From Lolium rigidum (lineage: Eukaryota > Streptophyta > Magnoliopsida > Poales > Poaceae), in the NCBI RefSeq assembly GCF_022539505.1, contig NC_061512.1:255580510-255644509 (forward strand): 64,000 nt of DNA, read 5' to 3'. A program made the position numbers and the translations under genes. Shown one piece after another: positions 21,370 through 33,515 of this stretch. A model generated the notes under the pieces. That model ran no database searches and was not told where the DNA came from. It saw only the letters and a list, made by a program, of their open reading frames with translations. Numbering within the stretch: position 1 is the first letter of the stretch; the number at the start of each line of letters is the position of its first letter.

Positions 21370-22855
21370 TGTTGTGAAATGTATATGTGAATTGTCTAGC
21401 CCTTTCCATCAGTTCGGACTTTTGGTTCAAGTGGCTAGTGCATGAAGCTTAACATGGTATCATAGCCCCAGGTCTCGAGTTCAAATCCTGGCTTTCATAA
21501 TTTATTCTAGAAATTATCTCTTCTCCCCCCTCTTCTCACAGCCTCCTGCCGTGCCCGACCTCCCGCTGCCTCTTTGCCTCTCTACACGTGTTGACTTGTC
21601 TTATCGTCTTCCCATCACACGTGAGAGGGGGTGTTGAAGTGTATAAGTAGATTGCTTAGCCCTTTCCATCAGTTCGGACTTTTGGTTCAAGTGGCTAGTG
21701 CATGAAGCTTTACATGGTATCAGAGCCCCAGGTCTCAAGTTGAAATCCTGGCTTTCACATGGTTTTCGCAATTAAGCCTAAAAATTGTTGTTGCCCCCCC
21801 CCCCTCTTACATGGTTTTCGCAATTAAGCCTAAAAATTGTTGTTGCCCCCCTCTTTAGCCACCGTTGATGCCCTGTTTCGGTGTGCTCTTCTTCTTTCAC
21901 GTGTTGACTTTCTCTTCTCCTGTCACACGCGAGTGGGGGTGTTGTGAAATGTACAAGTAGATTGCCTAGCCCTTTCAATCAGTTCGGATTTTTGGTTCAA
22001 GTGGCTAGTGCATGAAGCTTAACATGGTATCAGAGCCCCAGGTCTCGAGTTCAAATCCTGGTTTTCACAATTTATTCTAAAAAATCCCCGCAGCCTCCTG
22101 CCGTGTGTTTCCAGCCTCCCGCTGCCTCTTTCCTGCCGTGTGTATCCGGCTTTCCGCTGTCTCTTTGCCTCTCTACACGTGTTGACTTGTCTTCTCGTCT
22201 TCCCGTCACACATGAGAGTGGGTGTTGACATGTATAAGTAGATTGCCTTTCCCTTTCCACCAGTTCGGACTTTTGGTTCAAGTGGCTAGTGCATGAAGCT
22301 TAACATGGTATCAGAGCCCCAGGTCTCGAGTTCAAATCCTGGCTTTCACATGGTTTTCGCAATTAAGCCTAAAAATTGTTGTTGTAGTGGTTTTCGCAAT
22401 TAAGCCTAAAAATTGCTGTTGTCCACCTCTTTAGCCACCGCTGCCCTGTTTCGGTGTGCTCTTCTTCTTTCACGTGTTGACTTTCTCTTCTCCCATCACA
22501 CGCGAGTGGGGGTGTTGTGAAGTGTACAAGTAGATTGCCTAGCCCTTTCAATCAGTTCGGACTTTTGGTTCAAGTGGCTAGTGCATGAAGCTTAACATGG
22601 TATCAGAGCCCCAGGTCTCGAGTTCAAATCCTGGTTTTCACATGGTTTTCGCAATTAAGCCTAAAAATTGTTGTTGCCCCCCTCTTTAGCCACCGATGAT
22701 GCCCTGTTTCGGTGTGCTCTTCTTCTTTCACGTGTTGACTTTCTCTTCTCCCGTCACACGCGAGTGCGGGTGTTGTGAAATGCATATGTGGATTGCCTAT
22801 CCCTTTCCATCAGTTCGGACTTTTGGTTCAAATGGCTAGTGCATGAAGCTTAACA
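21370..22855 (+). mobile_element. Tandem array of TRIM elements (6 LTRs, 5 internal regions)
   Basis: Six short LTRs (83-85 bp) start TGTTG and end GCTTAACA or GCTTTACA: 21370-21454, 21632-21714, 21940-22024, 22223-22305, 22513-22597 and 22771-22855. Five are followed by a TGGTATCAGAGC primer site (one base changed in the first), and the internal regions end in a G-rich polypurine tract. There is no coding capacity. The array is flanked by AGATG and TGATG. The sequence resembles grass SMART/TRIM elements, from memory. LTR length alternates 85, 83, 85, 83, 85, 85, and two kinds of internal sequence alternate with it (A, B, A, B, B). Confidence 0.88.
21423..21488 (+). promoter_or_regulatory. 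Possible tRNA-type Pol III promoter of the TRIM (A and B box)
   Basis: TGGTTCAAGTGG (21423-21434) resembles the A box and AGTTCAAATCC (21478-21488) matches the B box at 10 of 11 positions; their starts are 55 bases apart. The pair spans the LTR end, primer site and leader, and recurs in each unit (the second unit has a changed B box). The T-arm does not fold as a canonical tRNA, so this is not called a tRNA gene. Confidence 0.4.
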
Positions 22856-25800
22856 TGATGAACGATTATGGCTTATGTTCTTACCATGATTGTGCTCATA
22901 ATATTTTTTTGGTAGTTTAACACTATTACTTGTGTGCATGATCACACAAATACTTGAACATGATATATATGCACAATGGCAAACAAGGAACATTTCAATT
23001 ACAAAATATATGCACACACGGCACCTTTTTCCTAAAAGTGTGATAACTCATTAAAGTCAAATAAGTTCATGACTAAATCGTTTAGTACAATCTTAGGTAT
23101 GGAAGTCACTCTACACATGAAACATGTACATATTCTATCCAAGGCCACAAAAAATTACCGTAACACACGCATTTACCAGTCCATATGTAAGGCTACACTA
23201 GATGTCGCAAACGACGAAGGTAAATTTAGTGTACGGTGTATTGCGTGCTAGACCCAACAATATTTACGGGTTTGAATTCTATAAAATTTGAACCATATAT
23301 ATGTTGAACCTGCTATGTGTAATCATCATTCATCAAGAGTATGAAATCCATGGATTAAGAAGCGTGAGAACGACAAAATGAAGTGATAATTTTGCTAGTC
23401 ATGTGAATTATCTTCCTAACTAATCAACATATGTTAAAATATAAACTTGCATTATGTAAGTGTGATGTACTGTCTCGCTTGAAAATGTGACATGTATTTA
23501 TAAGATTGACAAACCTCGTGGCAACAAAGCATGACTGGATATGCCTGGGGAAAATGAGAATTGATGATGATTGACTGAGCTAGCATGCAATAGTCAATGG
23601 ATCTAGACAAAGCACATAGATGAAGCCATATGAAACCATGGGGGAGAAGATCCTTACAATGATGCTCGATCGCGGTCACCAGCGGTGGGAGCAGGTGTAC
23701 TCATCACTGTTCTTATAAGAGCAGTGAGGGAAATCAAGGTGGATGAATTCCACCTACTACCAAATTTCTTTCCTGAAAAAAGAACGGTAGTTTGCTGAGA
23801 ATAAATTATGGAATCGGGTCAAATACCAAGAACAATTTTCAAGACATATATATTAAATACCCCTGAGTTGAAATCCCAACTAGAGTTCCCTAATTCCAAC
23901 ATCTAAACAAGGATTTAGTGTATTACAAATTTATACTAACACACTAAATTCAGGTAAAATATGCAATTTGGTGTGGTATCCACAGGTAGCATATCTTTAT
24001 GGAAAGGGTATATGTACACTTTTATACCCATGAGCAGTACACATACCTTACATGTCAAGTCTTGAGTAGCTTATGGATACGATCATATGCTCATGGGTAT
24101 GTTGGGTTTCATTGCAGAAAACAAAAAAATCCTACGATAGAACAATATAGCCAAGATCTATTCTATGGAGATACAACGTAACAGATGTGATCGGTGTTCA
24201 TACCCTTGAAGATCGAAAAGCCTAACGTTCACAGAGAACGTTTGTCGATGAAGTTGTACGTCGACGCCGACCTCAAGGTCATGAAGAAGTCCAATGATGA
24301 AGCGCTCCAAGTGTCGCGCCTCCGCAGTTCTACACAAGTATGGTGTATAGACGTCTCCCGGGCTCCGGTCCAATGGTGCGGCGGAAGAAGAAGATTCGAA
24401 CCGGTGTTCCAGGAACACAACGGCATGCAGTTAGAGGAGAATACTCCAATCCTACGTACGTTCCAAACTTCGAGAACACACGTGAGGGAGAGGAGAGGGG
24501 AGGGAGAGGGAACGCAATGGGATGAATCAGGGGGAGCCTTGGGGGCTCTTTAATACGGGCAAGGGGGAGGAGAGGGGCCACCAAGGGTAGTTGCCGCCCC
24601 CTCCTTGCGCCGCTGCCGGCCCTAGGGTATAGTTTGTGCGTGTCGGCCCCACTTGGGCTGCCCCCTTCCCTTTCCCTCAAGTGGCCCGGTCGACCCCCTT
24701 ATTGGGCTGCCCAATGGTGGCCCAATTAAGGTCCCCCTATTTTTTCATTTTTATTTAGTTATTTAATTTATATAATTAAATAATAAACATATATTTAAGT
24801 CTTCAAACTATTCACTGAACCCGGAACTTATTCCGATTCCTCTCCGGAATAATTCAAGTGTTCTCTTCCTATTCTCGAACAAGACCGAACCAATCTCTAA
24901 GCATCCTATACCCTTAAGTGTGCCACCCTATGGGTTCGGGAATGCGTAGACATGATCGAGACGACTCTCCGATTAATGATCATCAGGGGTTCTAGAAAAC
25001 CATAACGGTCCCTATGCAGCCACGAATTAAGTTTATCGTTTGAACCTCAATGTCGAGTCATATTCCTTTTGTAACATGATACCTTTGTTTCTCCGAGACT
25101 TTAATCTTTGGTATTCGCTATACCTTTGTTCTATCTCTTTACCGAGAAACACAATTCACCTCGTCATCATAATATCATATCCTTTGTGACATAGTTACTT
25201 GCTTGCAAGCGGTGTTGATATGATATTACTAAATGGTCCCATTGTCGTATCTATCTATCACATGATTGTACAAATTTCGCTCTTGACTCATACACCTCAA
25301 TCCATCCCATTGGCATACTTGAGTACCGTCTTTATGACTACCTTGTTACGGAATAACGGTTGATGATATCAAAGTAGCTGCAGGTCATAGTGATTAACCA
25401 TAGTCTCGCGGTCTAAGGATTATGTTACAATATTTCATGGCAGTATCGCAATGCTGAACTTTGTGACTTGATCAGCAGAGAAAACCTCACCACATCCCAT
25501 TACTCATGCTCGACATCCACTATGATCAGCTCAACACATTGTGTTTGGAATGAAAAAACCTCACCACACCCTCCCTCTTTTTAGAACATTGCTAACCAAT
25601 ACAGACTTAGCACAACCATCCCGGCCAGGACAACAATAAACCAGATCAAACAAACTTATCACATTCCTAGTACCCCACCACTATGCCCGCCACTACCCCA
25701 AACACATACGACACATCCTCTCCACTCGCATACCCCAAACACTCACGATTTAATTTTTGAGAAAAGAGTCCACATTCACATTTTCGCCAAGTAAAAAACT

Positions 25801-26045
25801 AAAATTCGTGATACTAATAATATAAAATAGTATATAATATCAAGATTAAAAATAAGTAATAAAAAATGTAAAGTTAGTATAAACACGTCGATAGTAAAAT
25901 ATTAAGTAATTATTCAGATTTTTTCATTTTGGGTACATTCTAATCATATAATTTTAAAATTATTGAACTTATATTGGCTTTTAAAACTAGTAGCCATTGA
26001 TTTGTTTTTCTTATTTTTTAACTTTTGCTATTTTTTATTAAATTG
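22856..26045. other. AT-rich intergenic region with retroelement debris
   Basis: No gene was recognised. 24190-24740 is a GC-rich block within AT-rich surroundings, and 24750-25480 has the look of degraded LTR sequence, but no termini could be fixed. 25780-26045 is very AT-rich. Confidence 0.45.
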
Positions 26046-26047
26046 TA

Positions 26048-26256
26048 CTCCCTCTTTACCTGTATGTATGTTTATTAGATTTTGTTAAGAATGAGCTTTG
26101 ACGAGAAACTATTACTATGATTAACAATTAAAATTATTACTAGTCCATTCGATTCATATTAATTGACTTAACTTTATCTAGAAATAAATATAACTAGTCA
26201 ACAAACGCGTCTAGATACATGGCAAAGTTGGGTCAATTAATTTGGATAGGAGGGAG
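26048..26256. mobile_element. Stowaway-type MITE
   Basis: It starts CTCCCTC and ends GAGGGAG, flanked by TA on both sides (26046-26047 and 26257-26258). The 209-bp AT-rich interior without ORF fits a Stowaway (Tc1/mariner) MITE. Confidence 0.8.
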
Positions 26257-26281
26257 TAACTAATTTCGAAAATGAATCTCA

Positions 26282-27646
26282 TGTAATCTACAAATTAACA
26301 CTTGGACAAAGCCTTGTCCAAAGGGAATTTCCCTCCCCAAGTGGTTTTTGTGTTAATGACCAACATGATTAGCGGACTAACCATGTGCTTGAAATATATG
26401 AAAGTGCCTAGGTACATCCTAACGAACACATAGATGGCTGGAGAACCATCAAAGGAAGAGGAGATAACATCTCGATGATTTTTTCGAGTCACCGGGTACA
26501 AAATCAGATCTACAGAGAGGGTGCCTGCTTCAAAAGGTTCGGGTGGAACCAAAACACATATATAAACTCATATTTGCAACCGCTAGATATCCCATGGTGT
26601 GAGAGAACCTACCCCTTTATCTAGTTGTGAAAACTGGTATTTGCAGGTTTGAGACATCCCAAGTTCTGCTTGGAACCTCGGGGGCATGGGACACTTGAGC
26701 CAGAATATCCATGGGTACGGAAAAAGTGGCGCAACTCTCTGGACATCTCGGGTGGCCCAGAACCTCTAGGGTTGTGAACTTCTTAGCCTACCACCAGGCC
26801 TATCTAGTGCATTGTGCACATGTGTTGCAACTCTCCACATAGACAGGACATTGGCTCAGAAGTTGCCGCATGGGCCTACGAGATCTAGAACTTCCTACCC
26901 TCAAGGGCAACCTCCTTCATACCAAGTGGGATGTGCCTTTGACTCGTCGACTTGTGCAACTCCCTGTATAGGCCTAGCCTAGAGCCATAGGGCCTCGAAA
27001 AAATGGATCTAAGGGATTAGATTTGAGGTGGCGACTATACAATCCACCACCCCCCACAAAAAAAGGTGATACATTTTTCTTGCAAGATCTCAAACCTTTG
27101 AGATCTCCCTCCCTACTACTTATCTCTTGTTGATATTACAGGAAGGATAGACGAGATCTATATCTGCACATTAACCGAATGAATTTTAATTCCCCTTGTT
27201 ATATGTTGTGGATCTTGCTACGCTTGGGTATTTGAGCCCCCTAGATGGAAGGAGTCGCCTTTGATCCTATCATTGGTGGTGTACGTCTTTGGGGAAAGGT
27301 TAGGAACCTCCAATTAAGTTGTTGAGATGCCCCAATCAAGTTAATTTATAATGGTCTAAGTGTCAGCTTCAAGGGCGCCATTTAGTGGATCTAGGAGCTT
27401 CTCATTGTGGGAAGGCTTGAGAAGATCACTGTGAGCTATTGGTGGGAATTGCATCACCCTAATGATCCAAGAGAGTTGTGTCACCCTAGTGCTCCAAGAG
27501 AGATTAGCACCCTAAAGGTGTGAACTTTGGGACACATAATCGTATCCATTGTGCGGTAATGTTGAACCCTTTACTTTACTTCCCACTAGCTAGGTATCTT
27601 GTTTATCTTATGAATCTAGTTGTATCTTAGGCATATACCTAGGTTG

Positions 27647-27737
<91 letters not shown>

Positions 27738-27776
27738 TCACCCCCCCCCCTCTAATCGACCTCTTTGATCCTTTCA
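26282..27776. repeat. Probable solo LTR relic
   Basis: The right end reads TCTAATCGACCTCTTTGATC and then CTTTCA, as at the end of several grass Copia LTRs, but no primer site follows. The left part contains a foldback (AACACTTGGACAAAG ... GGTTTTTGTGTT). The start and target duplication are not secure. Confidence 0.4.
27649..27738. repeat. Microsatellite (CA)n(TA)n
   Basis: About 36 CA units (27649-27720) are followed by about eight TA units and shortly afterwards by a run of ten C. It is likely length-variable. Confidence 0.97.
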
Positions 27777-28787
27777 CTTGTCTTATAAAAACCTAAAATA
27801 CATGAGACACGGGGAAGGGAGGGTGTATGATACTTTCACTTCCAAAGTTTGATGATGATCTTTATATCTTGTTCCATGTGGCCACAATGCAAGTAGACGA
27901 ATTTCTCACATAAGGGCATCATTATTGAAAACATTAAGGGCATGGGTACAGCGGGAGTAAATAAAGGGAGTTTGTGAGTTGAGGCGTGCCTTTGGAACTT
28001 GCCAAAAAAAAATTGTTGAAACTTATTAATATATTTTTTCAGTCACCGTAAGATAATATTGTTCTTAACTCGTATGAAGTTGACCAGAGTCGATTTGCAG
28101 TCGGAAAGATTATGGGTTAGGTCAGTGAACTCTAGACGTGAAGAAAGGAGTGGCATTTCATTACCGCTCTATCCCAAAAATTGCAATGTCGCCCTTGCTC
28201 GGGAAGAGAAGGGTCGAAGTACACAACGCTTGCTCTGAAGATCTTGGTGTTTCGTGCTCCTTTCATGTTATTTAGGTTATACCCACCCAACCCAACGCCA
28301 ATGAAGGACCCCTTTCTTGGTAACGCACCGGAGTGAGGAGGAAGCTTCCCATGAGTCTAAGGCCGATGTGATTGTATATATTAATCAAGATATAATTTTT
28401 GTACAACTGCAAACACGTAGCTGTATCAAAGAGCGTGCTGACGCAACCAACCGCGTGAACGGTAACGGTAACATCGAGCGTGTGAAAAGAGGGCCGAACG
28501 GTGTGAAAATTCTGCGGCCAGTTCGATTCCAGGCTGGATTGATATATCTATAAGATCTACCTTTGTGGAAATTATTAAAGGGCTGCCTAAATAAAAAAAG
28601 ATGAGCAAATAAATAAAAATATTGCCTTGTTTTTTTCTTTACGCATGATAAAAGCCCATCCTCATCATAGGCAAAGAGGAAAAAAAGTAGAAGGGAGAAG
28701 TGAGGCAAAGAAAGACGGGGAGAAGAGAGGAGAGGCAAAATTAGCCGACCCGCGTCCACGGCAGCAGCTCCCATCCCACCAATCGCC
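27777..28787. other. Upstream region of gene B
   Basis: No gene was recognised. The last 150 bases are purine-rich and precede the gene B start codon. Confidence 0.5.
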
Positions 28788-29216
28788 ATGAAAACCCTAC
28801 AGCGCGAGGCGCAGCCGGCGAGGTCGAAGATGGCGCCGGCGCCGGCGCCGGAGCCCAAGACGAAGGGCGCGCCGGCCACGGAGGACTTCACGGCGAGCGA
28901 GGTCGACGTGGCGAACCTGCTCATCCAGCTCAGCAAGAGCAGCGCGTCCTCCGGCACCTCCCAGGCTCGGGCCCCGCGCGCCCCCGCAGGCTCAGTCGCC
29001 TCCTACTGCTCGCGCTCCGAGGACGCGCCGCCCGCCCCCGTGCTGGCCCCGGCCCCGGCCGTTCTGCTCGGCGGTTGCGTGGACTGGGAGGAAGATGAGG
29101 AGCAGGAGGTGGCCGGGACCCAGCGGAGGGTGAAGCGCTACCGCCTGATCGCGGAGATCTACGCCGCGACGGAGGAAATTGGTGGGCGCCCGGGTCGGAA
29201 GAACAAGAAGTGGTAG
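28788..29216 (+). CDS. Gene B, small uncharacterised plant protein related to gene A
   Basis: This intronless 142-codon ORF is GC-rich (strong third-position G/C) against AT-rich surroundings, as in many grass genes. The start at 28788 has a good context (CGCCATGAAA); a second ATG lies at codon 15. The protein has an N-terminal Ala/Pro-rich part, a hydrophobic segment VANLLIQLS (about residues 43-52), a Pro/Ala-rich middle, an acidic patch (DWEEDEEQE) and a conserved-looking C-terminal block VKRYRLIAEIYAAT, then a basic tail ending KNKKW. The same two blocks occur in the broken gene A. I do not recognise a named domain and assign no function. No signal peptide is visible. A possible polyadenylation signal (AATAAG) lies near 29354. 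Confidence 0.75.
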   Translation: MKTLQREAQPARSKMAPAPAPEPKTKGAPATEDFTASEVDVANLLIQLSKSSASSGTSQARAPRAPAGSVASYCSRSEDAPPAPVLAPAPAVLLGGCVDWEEDEEQEVAGTQRRVKRYRLIAEIYAATEEIGGRPGRKNKKW

Positions 29217-32200
29217 ACGACGAGATATGAGAGAGAGAGGGATCCTCTTGTAATTAACGTTATTGCTGGGGGGTAGCTCGTAGTTCGAGCTCGCAGTCCT
29301 CTCTCCTTCCTCTCGCCGGAGACGAGTCGCCGTCGTTCTAGCTTGTAATTTTCAATAAGACTGTGCTTTGGTCGGAGCTCTATCCATGTCCATCCATGGA
29401 GGCTTCTGAATTCTGTACTGAATTTGTTTGGTTCCTTCCTTGCTGTCTGGTACCGTGTTTCTAGCTAGCTGGCTGGATCTCGAATCCTCGGTCGATCGCC
29501 TTTGCTGATCCATGTCTCCGCGGCGATTAGATCAGCTCCGGCCGCAGATTCAGTTCGGTTGCTCGCCGACTCTGCCCGGCAGGGCGCGGCGAGGCCAGTT
29601 GATTGCGCCGCGCGCGTGCATGCGGTCTTTGCAATTAACTATTCGGAGCCGCATGCTAGCGCGATTCGATCGATCGATCGATCTTGGGAATTTGGAGCTG
29701 TGATTGTTTGATTTCGCGTTTGGCCGGGTTGCGGCGAGACTGCAGACTGCTCTGGGAGTCCAGTTCCCAGCGTGCAGCGCTAGGTGGTCAGAAATGCATA
29801 CTGGGTACTGTAGATCGGCAGAAATGGTGAAAGGCCAGAGCGGCAAGCTGCCCGGCCGGCGGTCATATCTTGTTCCGATGCCAAGCGCCGCCTACTCGTG
29901 TTGATTTAGTTGATCTAGATTCAAGGAGAGTTTGATTTCCTGCATGCAGCATATGACGGGAAAGAGCTGCTTCTGCAGCAGACAGTTAACCACAGTGTAG
30001 GCGAATGGAATGTTCTAGAAGATTCTTTTCCATGGAACGAGGTGGTAGATAGGCCGGCCGTGCTTGAGTCCCATTTATTCTTGCACATGTACGTGGATTC
30101 CTATTAAACCCACGAGATAGTTTTATCAACTGACCGATAATCTGCAAGTGACTGACGATGCAGAAAATTGTTGTTTTTGTCCCTCTTCTAGCAATCCAGT
30201 TTGATCGAGTTCAGTGAGATCGCGGGCGAAGTTTTCCTTGTATATATAATTCGATCTTTACTAATCATGTTGCATGCGAGACATTGCAGTTGGAACTCAA
30301 ATTTCATTACATCTGCAAGCACCGACGACGAATGCATGTTAATTCTCAACGCCACCCACACAGTGTGATCGATGTACGTACAGGAAGGAGGAAGATCGAG
30401 ATGGTAGATCTATCTGCGAAGCACCGAAGCTGGTCATGGACTCATGGTGAGTGGGCTTTTAGTTAACAACATACTTAGCTTCATTTGATAACTTGTGGTT
30501 TGCAAATGCAGATTCTAGCCATAGTGGGGGAGAAAAATAAAGAAAGAAATGGAGTAGAGTTCTCCGATAGTTATGTGCTTGGTAACATGGCCAGCAAGAG
30601 AGAAAAAATATCTTTGAGAATTGAGATTTACTATGAGGTTTCTTCCTATAAGTGTCATTTGCCAAACTAGGGGTTATCTTGTCAGAACAAACAATAATAT
30701 GCAGGACTAGGAGTTCAATCTATGTTTACTTGCTTGCTGGATTATTTTAGATTATGTTAGAATATGTATAAGGAATATCATTATAATACAAATACATATG
30801 AGCCTAATGACCCAAAAAAAAATTCTGATGCAATGTTGCCCTTTTTGAAAAGTATTGGGAAAAGCAGAGTGAGTAACATGGACTATAGATAGAAGGTTCA
30901 TCAGGAAAATAATGAGATTCATGCATTTTGTATCACTACTGGGATGCATATATAATATTTCTCATGGAAATCATGTTGCTATTTCTCTTTTTTGTAGTTA
31001 CTGATGGAAAATGGCATAATTTGGATGAAAAAATCATGAGAGGTATGGATTTAATTCTTTACGGTTAGTCTAACATTATTTTTAGATTTGTTCATAATGT
31101 ATGCAAGCTTTGCTGCTAGTTCAGCTTTGTTGTGGCACTTTCTTACAACAAATTGATCATGCAACATAATCTTAGCAACGTCGGTGCATAAGTGATTTGA
31201 CTTGGATGTTTTCGGAAATCTAGAATGAGGGAAGAGTTTGTTATTTTAGTGTGATATTATCAAAATTAATGTGTACAAATTTTCCATAACTTTTTGGTTA
31301 AATATTTCATGGAATTTTTCTATCACTGCAAAATTGTACAAACTATAGTGTACAACTTTCTCTAACAATTGGAAACAAAGAAATATGACTATTATTGGGT
31401 TTCATAACTTTTAAAATTGACGAGTATAAATATTCCATGACTTTGGGATATATATTTAATGAATTTTTTTATAACAAAATTGTATATACTATAGTGTGCA
31501 ATGTTCTCTAACATTCATGGAAACAAAGAAATATGACTATTATTGTAGAAGATAAACTAGGTGGTATGCATTTTCTCGATGCTACAACTTTGATGCGTGT
31601 TTCCCGCACGCACAATATTTCAGTTCATGATCATTGTATGGGGAGGTTGGAGACAAAAGTGACAAAGATTTGAAAATTCGGTTGGTCGTAAAAAGGAAGG
31701 TACACGTGGAATAGTAGATAGCAACCAAGAAGTATGTCATGGAGATGAAGGAACCCACTCTAGCACGGTGTTTTCTCCACCGTGGAATTCAAACGGAAAG
31801 TTGAATCATTTGTTTTGTAGGGGATCATGTAACGCATTTGGATCGACGTAAACTATATAACGTAAGCTTTATCAGGTGGTAAAATGTCCAGACACGAATG
31901 ATACTCTATATCCATCTAACAAACTATAAGCTTTCCAAGACTTTGCTTCTGAACGGAAAGAAACGCAAGCGGCCAAGCAGCATGACGCAAGAAGACATCT
32001 TGCCAAATGCGTGTGAGCATCTGTGTTTCTCAAAAAAAAAGTGGGTATACAATATTTTGGGTTGAAATTCATCGAATCCTGCATTATTTTATTATTTTCC
32101 ATCGCTCATTAATAAATATTACACCAATAAAATAGAACTAGCACAATGGTCTTCTCATCTTGCTTTACCACTACTTGTTACGGTGGCCACTAGTCACCAA

Positions 32201-32371
32201 GGAACTCCTAGTGCTTTTCGAAAAACCATTTCATTCTCGGAAATAGTATCTCGAAACCCATGGGTATGCTAGTATGGTTCATATGTAGTCATGCAGAAAC
32301 ATGCATGTTGGGAAAATGCTAAGATAATAATCTTGCACAATCCTTCACATGAATAGGATAGCATGTCTCTC
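29217..32371. other. Intergenic region downstream of gene B
   Basis: The first 200 bases are the likely 3' UTR. No further gene was recognised. A tandem duplication of about 110-bp units lies at 31290-31400 and 31434-31545, sharing GGAAACAAAGAAATATGACT. Confidence 0.55.
31290..31545. repeat. Diverged tandem duplication
   Basis: Two copies of an AT-rich unit share AAATTGTA, ACTATAGTGT, TCTCTAACA and AAACAAAGAAATATGACTAT in the same order. Confidence 0.75.
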
Positions 32372-32648
32372 CCAGTTAAAAGATGGTCAAGTTAGCTGAG
32401 ATTGATTGCACCGTTCGTCCAATTCCGCATGGATCATAGGTAGTTGTTTTTCCTTGGCATGGTTCAGATTGCAAGAGAGAATGTAAGTAGCTAAATGATT
32501 TATAGCACACATGTTCTCTTTGTTTCAAGAAATTTTATTGGAATTTTGGGTGATCGCATGGATTAAAACTGTACGTACTAGCTAGGAGCCGTGTCGGCAC
32601 AACGGGAGCCGGGTCGGCCGTGAACTGTCGCGTCATTATTGGTCACTA
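32372..32648. repeat. Duplicated flank, copy 2 (partner 1-435)
   Basis: It matches 1-176 and 347-435 in order; the roughly 170 bases between those blocks in copy 1 are absent here. The sequences diverge after GGTCACTA. Confidence 0.85.
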
Positions 32649-33515
32649 CACAAAGGCGTCTCGGATGCTACCTGTCTTTGATCCTTGCAGCAGCCACCCA
32701 CGGTTCTCGCCGGTCACGGTACTGTATGAAATGCGCATTGTTACTTGTCACGCCAAGGTGCATGCATCGCCTCGCCACTCTGCAGGTTCTGCTCCTGCCG
32801 TTATGAAGAAAACCCAAGGTCACGCACTCGTAAACATCACAATGGTTGTCCCTAGTAAAATACAACCTCTGTTTTGGTTATTACTAGTATTCCATATGTT
32901 AAATTAAGATAATGCTGGGCCCGTCTGGTTTTGTTTTGAAAATCGTTTTGGAATTGTTTGGCTGGCTGACTAGTCTGACCAAGATCGGGTCAGGTCTAAG
33001 CCAGACTCACAAATATATGGAGTAGTTTTTTCTTGCTCAACGCAAAGAACATGCACTGGGCTCTAGATTCTAGGAGCATTAGGTGCATGGAAATTCTTGC
33101 CGGCTCCATCACCTGATGATGACAGGCAGAGGAGCTAGCACCAAATCACTATTCACTGCCGGTGCCTGGGCAGGAAAACTCTGCCCTGCAGCTGCTGCCA
33201 TGCCGCTCACTGAACTTGCACTGGCAAGTGAAAAAGAGCCATTGCTATCTGCAGCTATGAGGAAAGGGGGGAGGCCAGGAGTGCAGAACACAAGCAGATG
33301 ATGGAAGTAACAGCACAGAGTGGAGAACAAGTGCACTGAATTGAAGGGAGAAAAGCAGGGCACAATTTTTGTCAATAACAAGAACAGCCATATTCTTCCT
33401 TGAATATCAAACTAGCATCCAGTTCAACATACACACGGTACCGAATGGATAACTTGCTTGGGTAAGGGGGGAAATGCGCACAATGGTTGATCACGCGGTG
33501 GTTCGGATGCAGTGT
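32649..33515. other. Intergenic and 3' flank of TRAPPC2L
   Basis: No gene was recognised; the part next to 33516 is the probable 3' UTR of the minus-strand TRAPPC2L gene. Confidence 0.5.

Noticed and set aside
21423..21500. A tRNA gene across the TRIM primer site
   Set aside because: A- and B-box-like sequences occur, but the T-arm and acceptor stem do not pair as in a tRNA; kept only as a possible promoter.
21370..22855. Regularly spaced 83-85-bp repeats that look like a CRISPR-style array
   Set aside because: The repeats are LTRs with primer sites and polypurine tracts, spacers are similar to each other and long, and the genome is a plant.
28385..28957. 190-codon minus-strand ORF overlapping gene B
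   Set aside because: Shadow of the GC-rich gene B and its upstream region; no conserved block.
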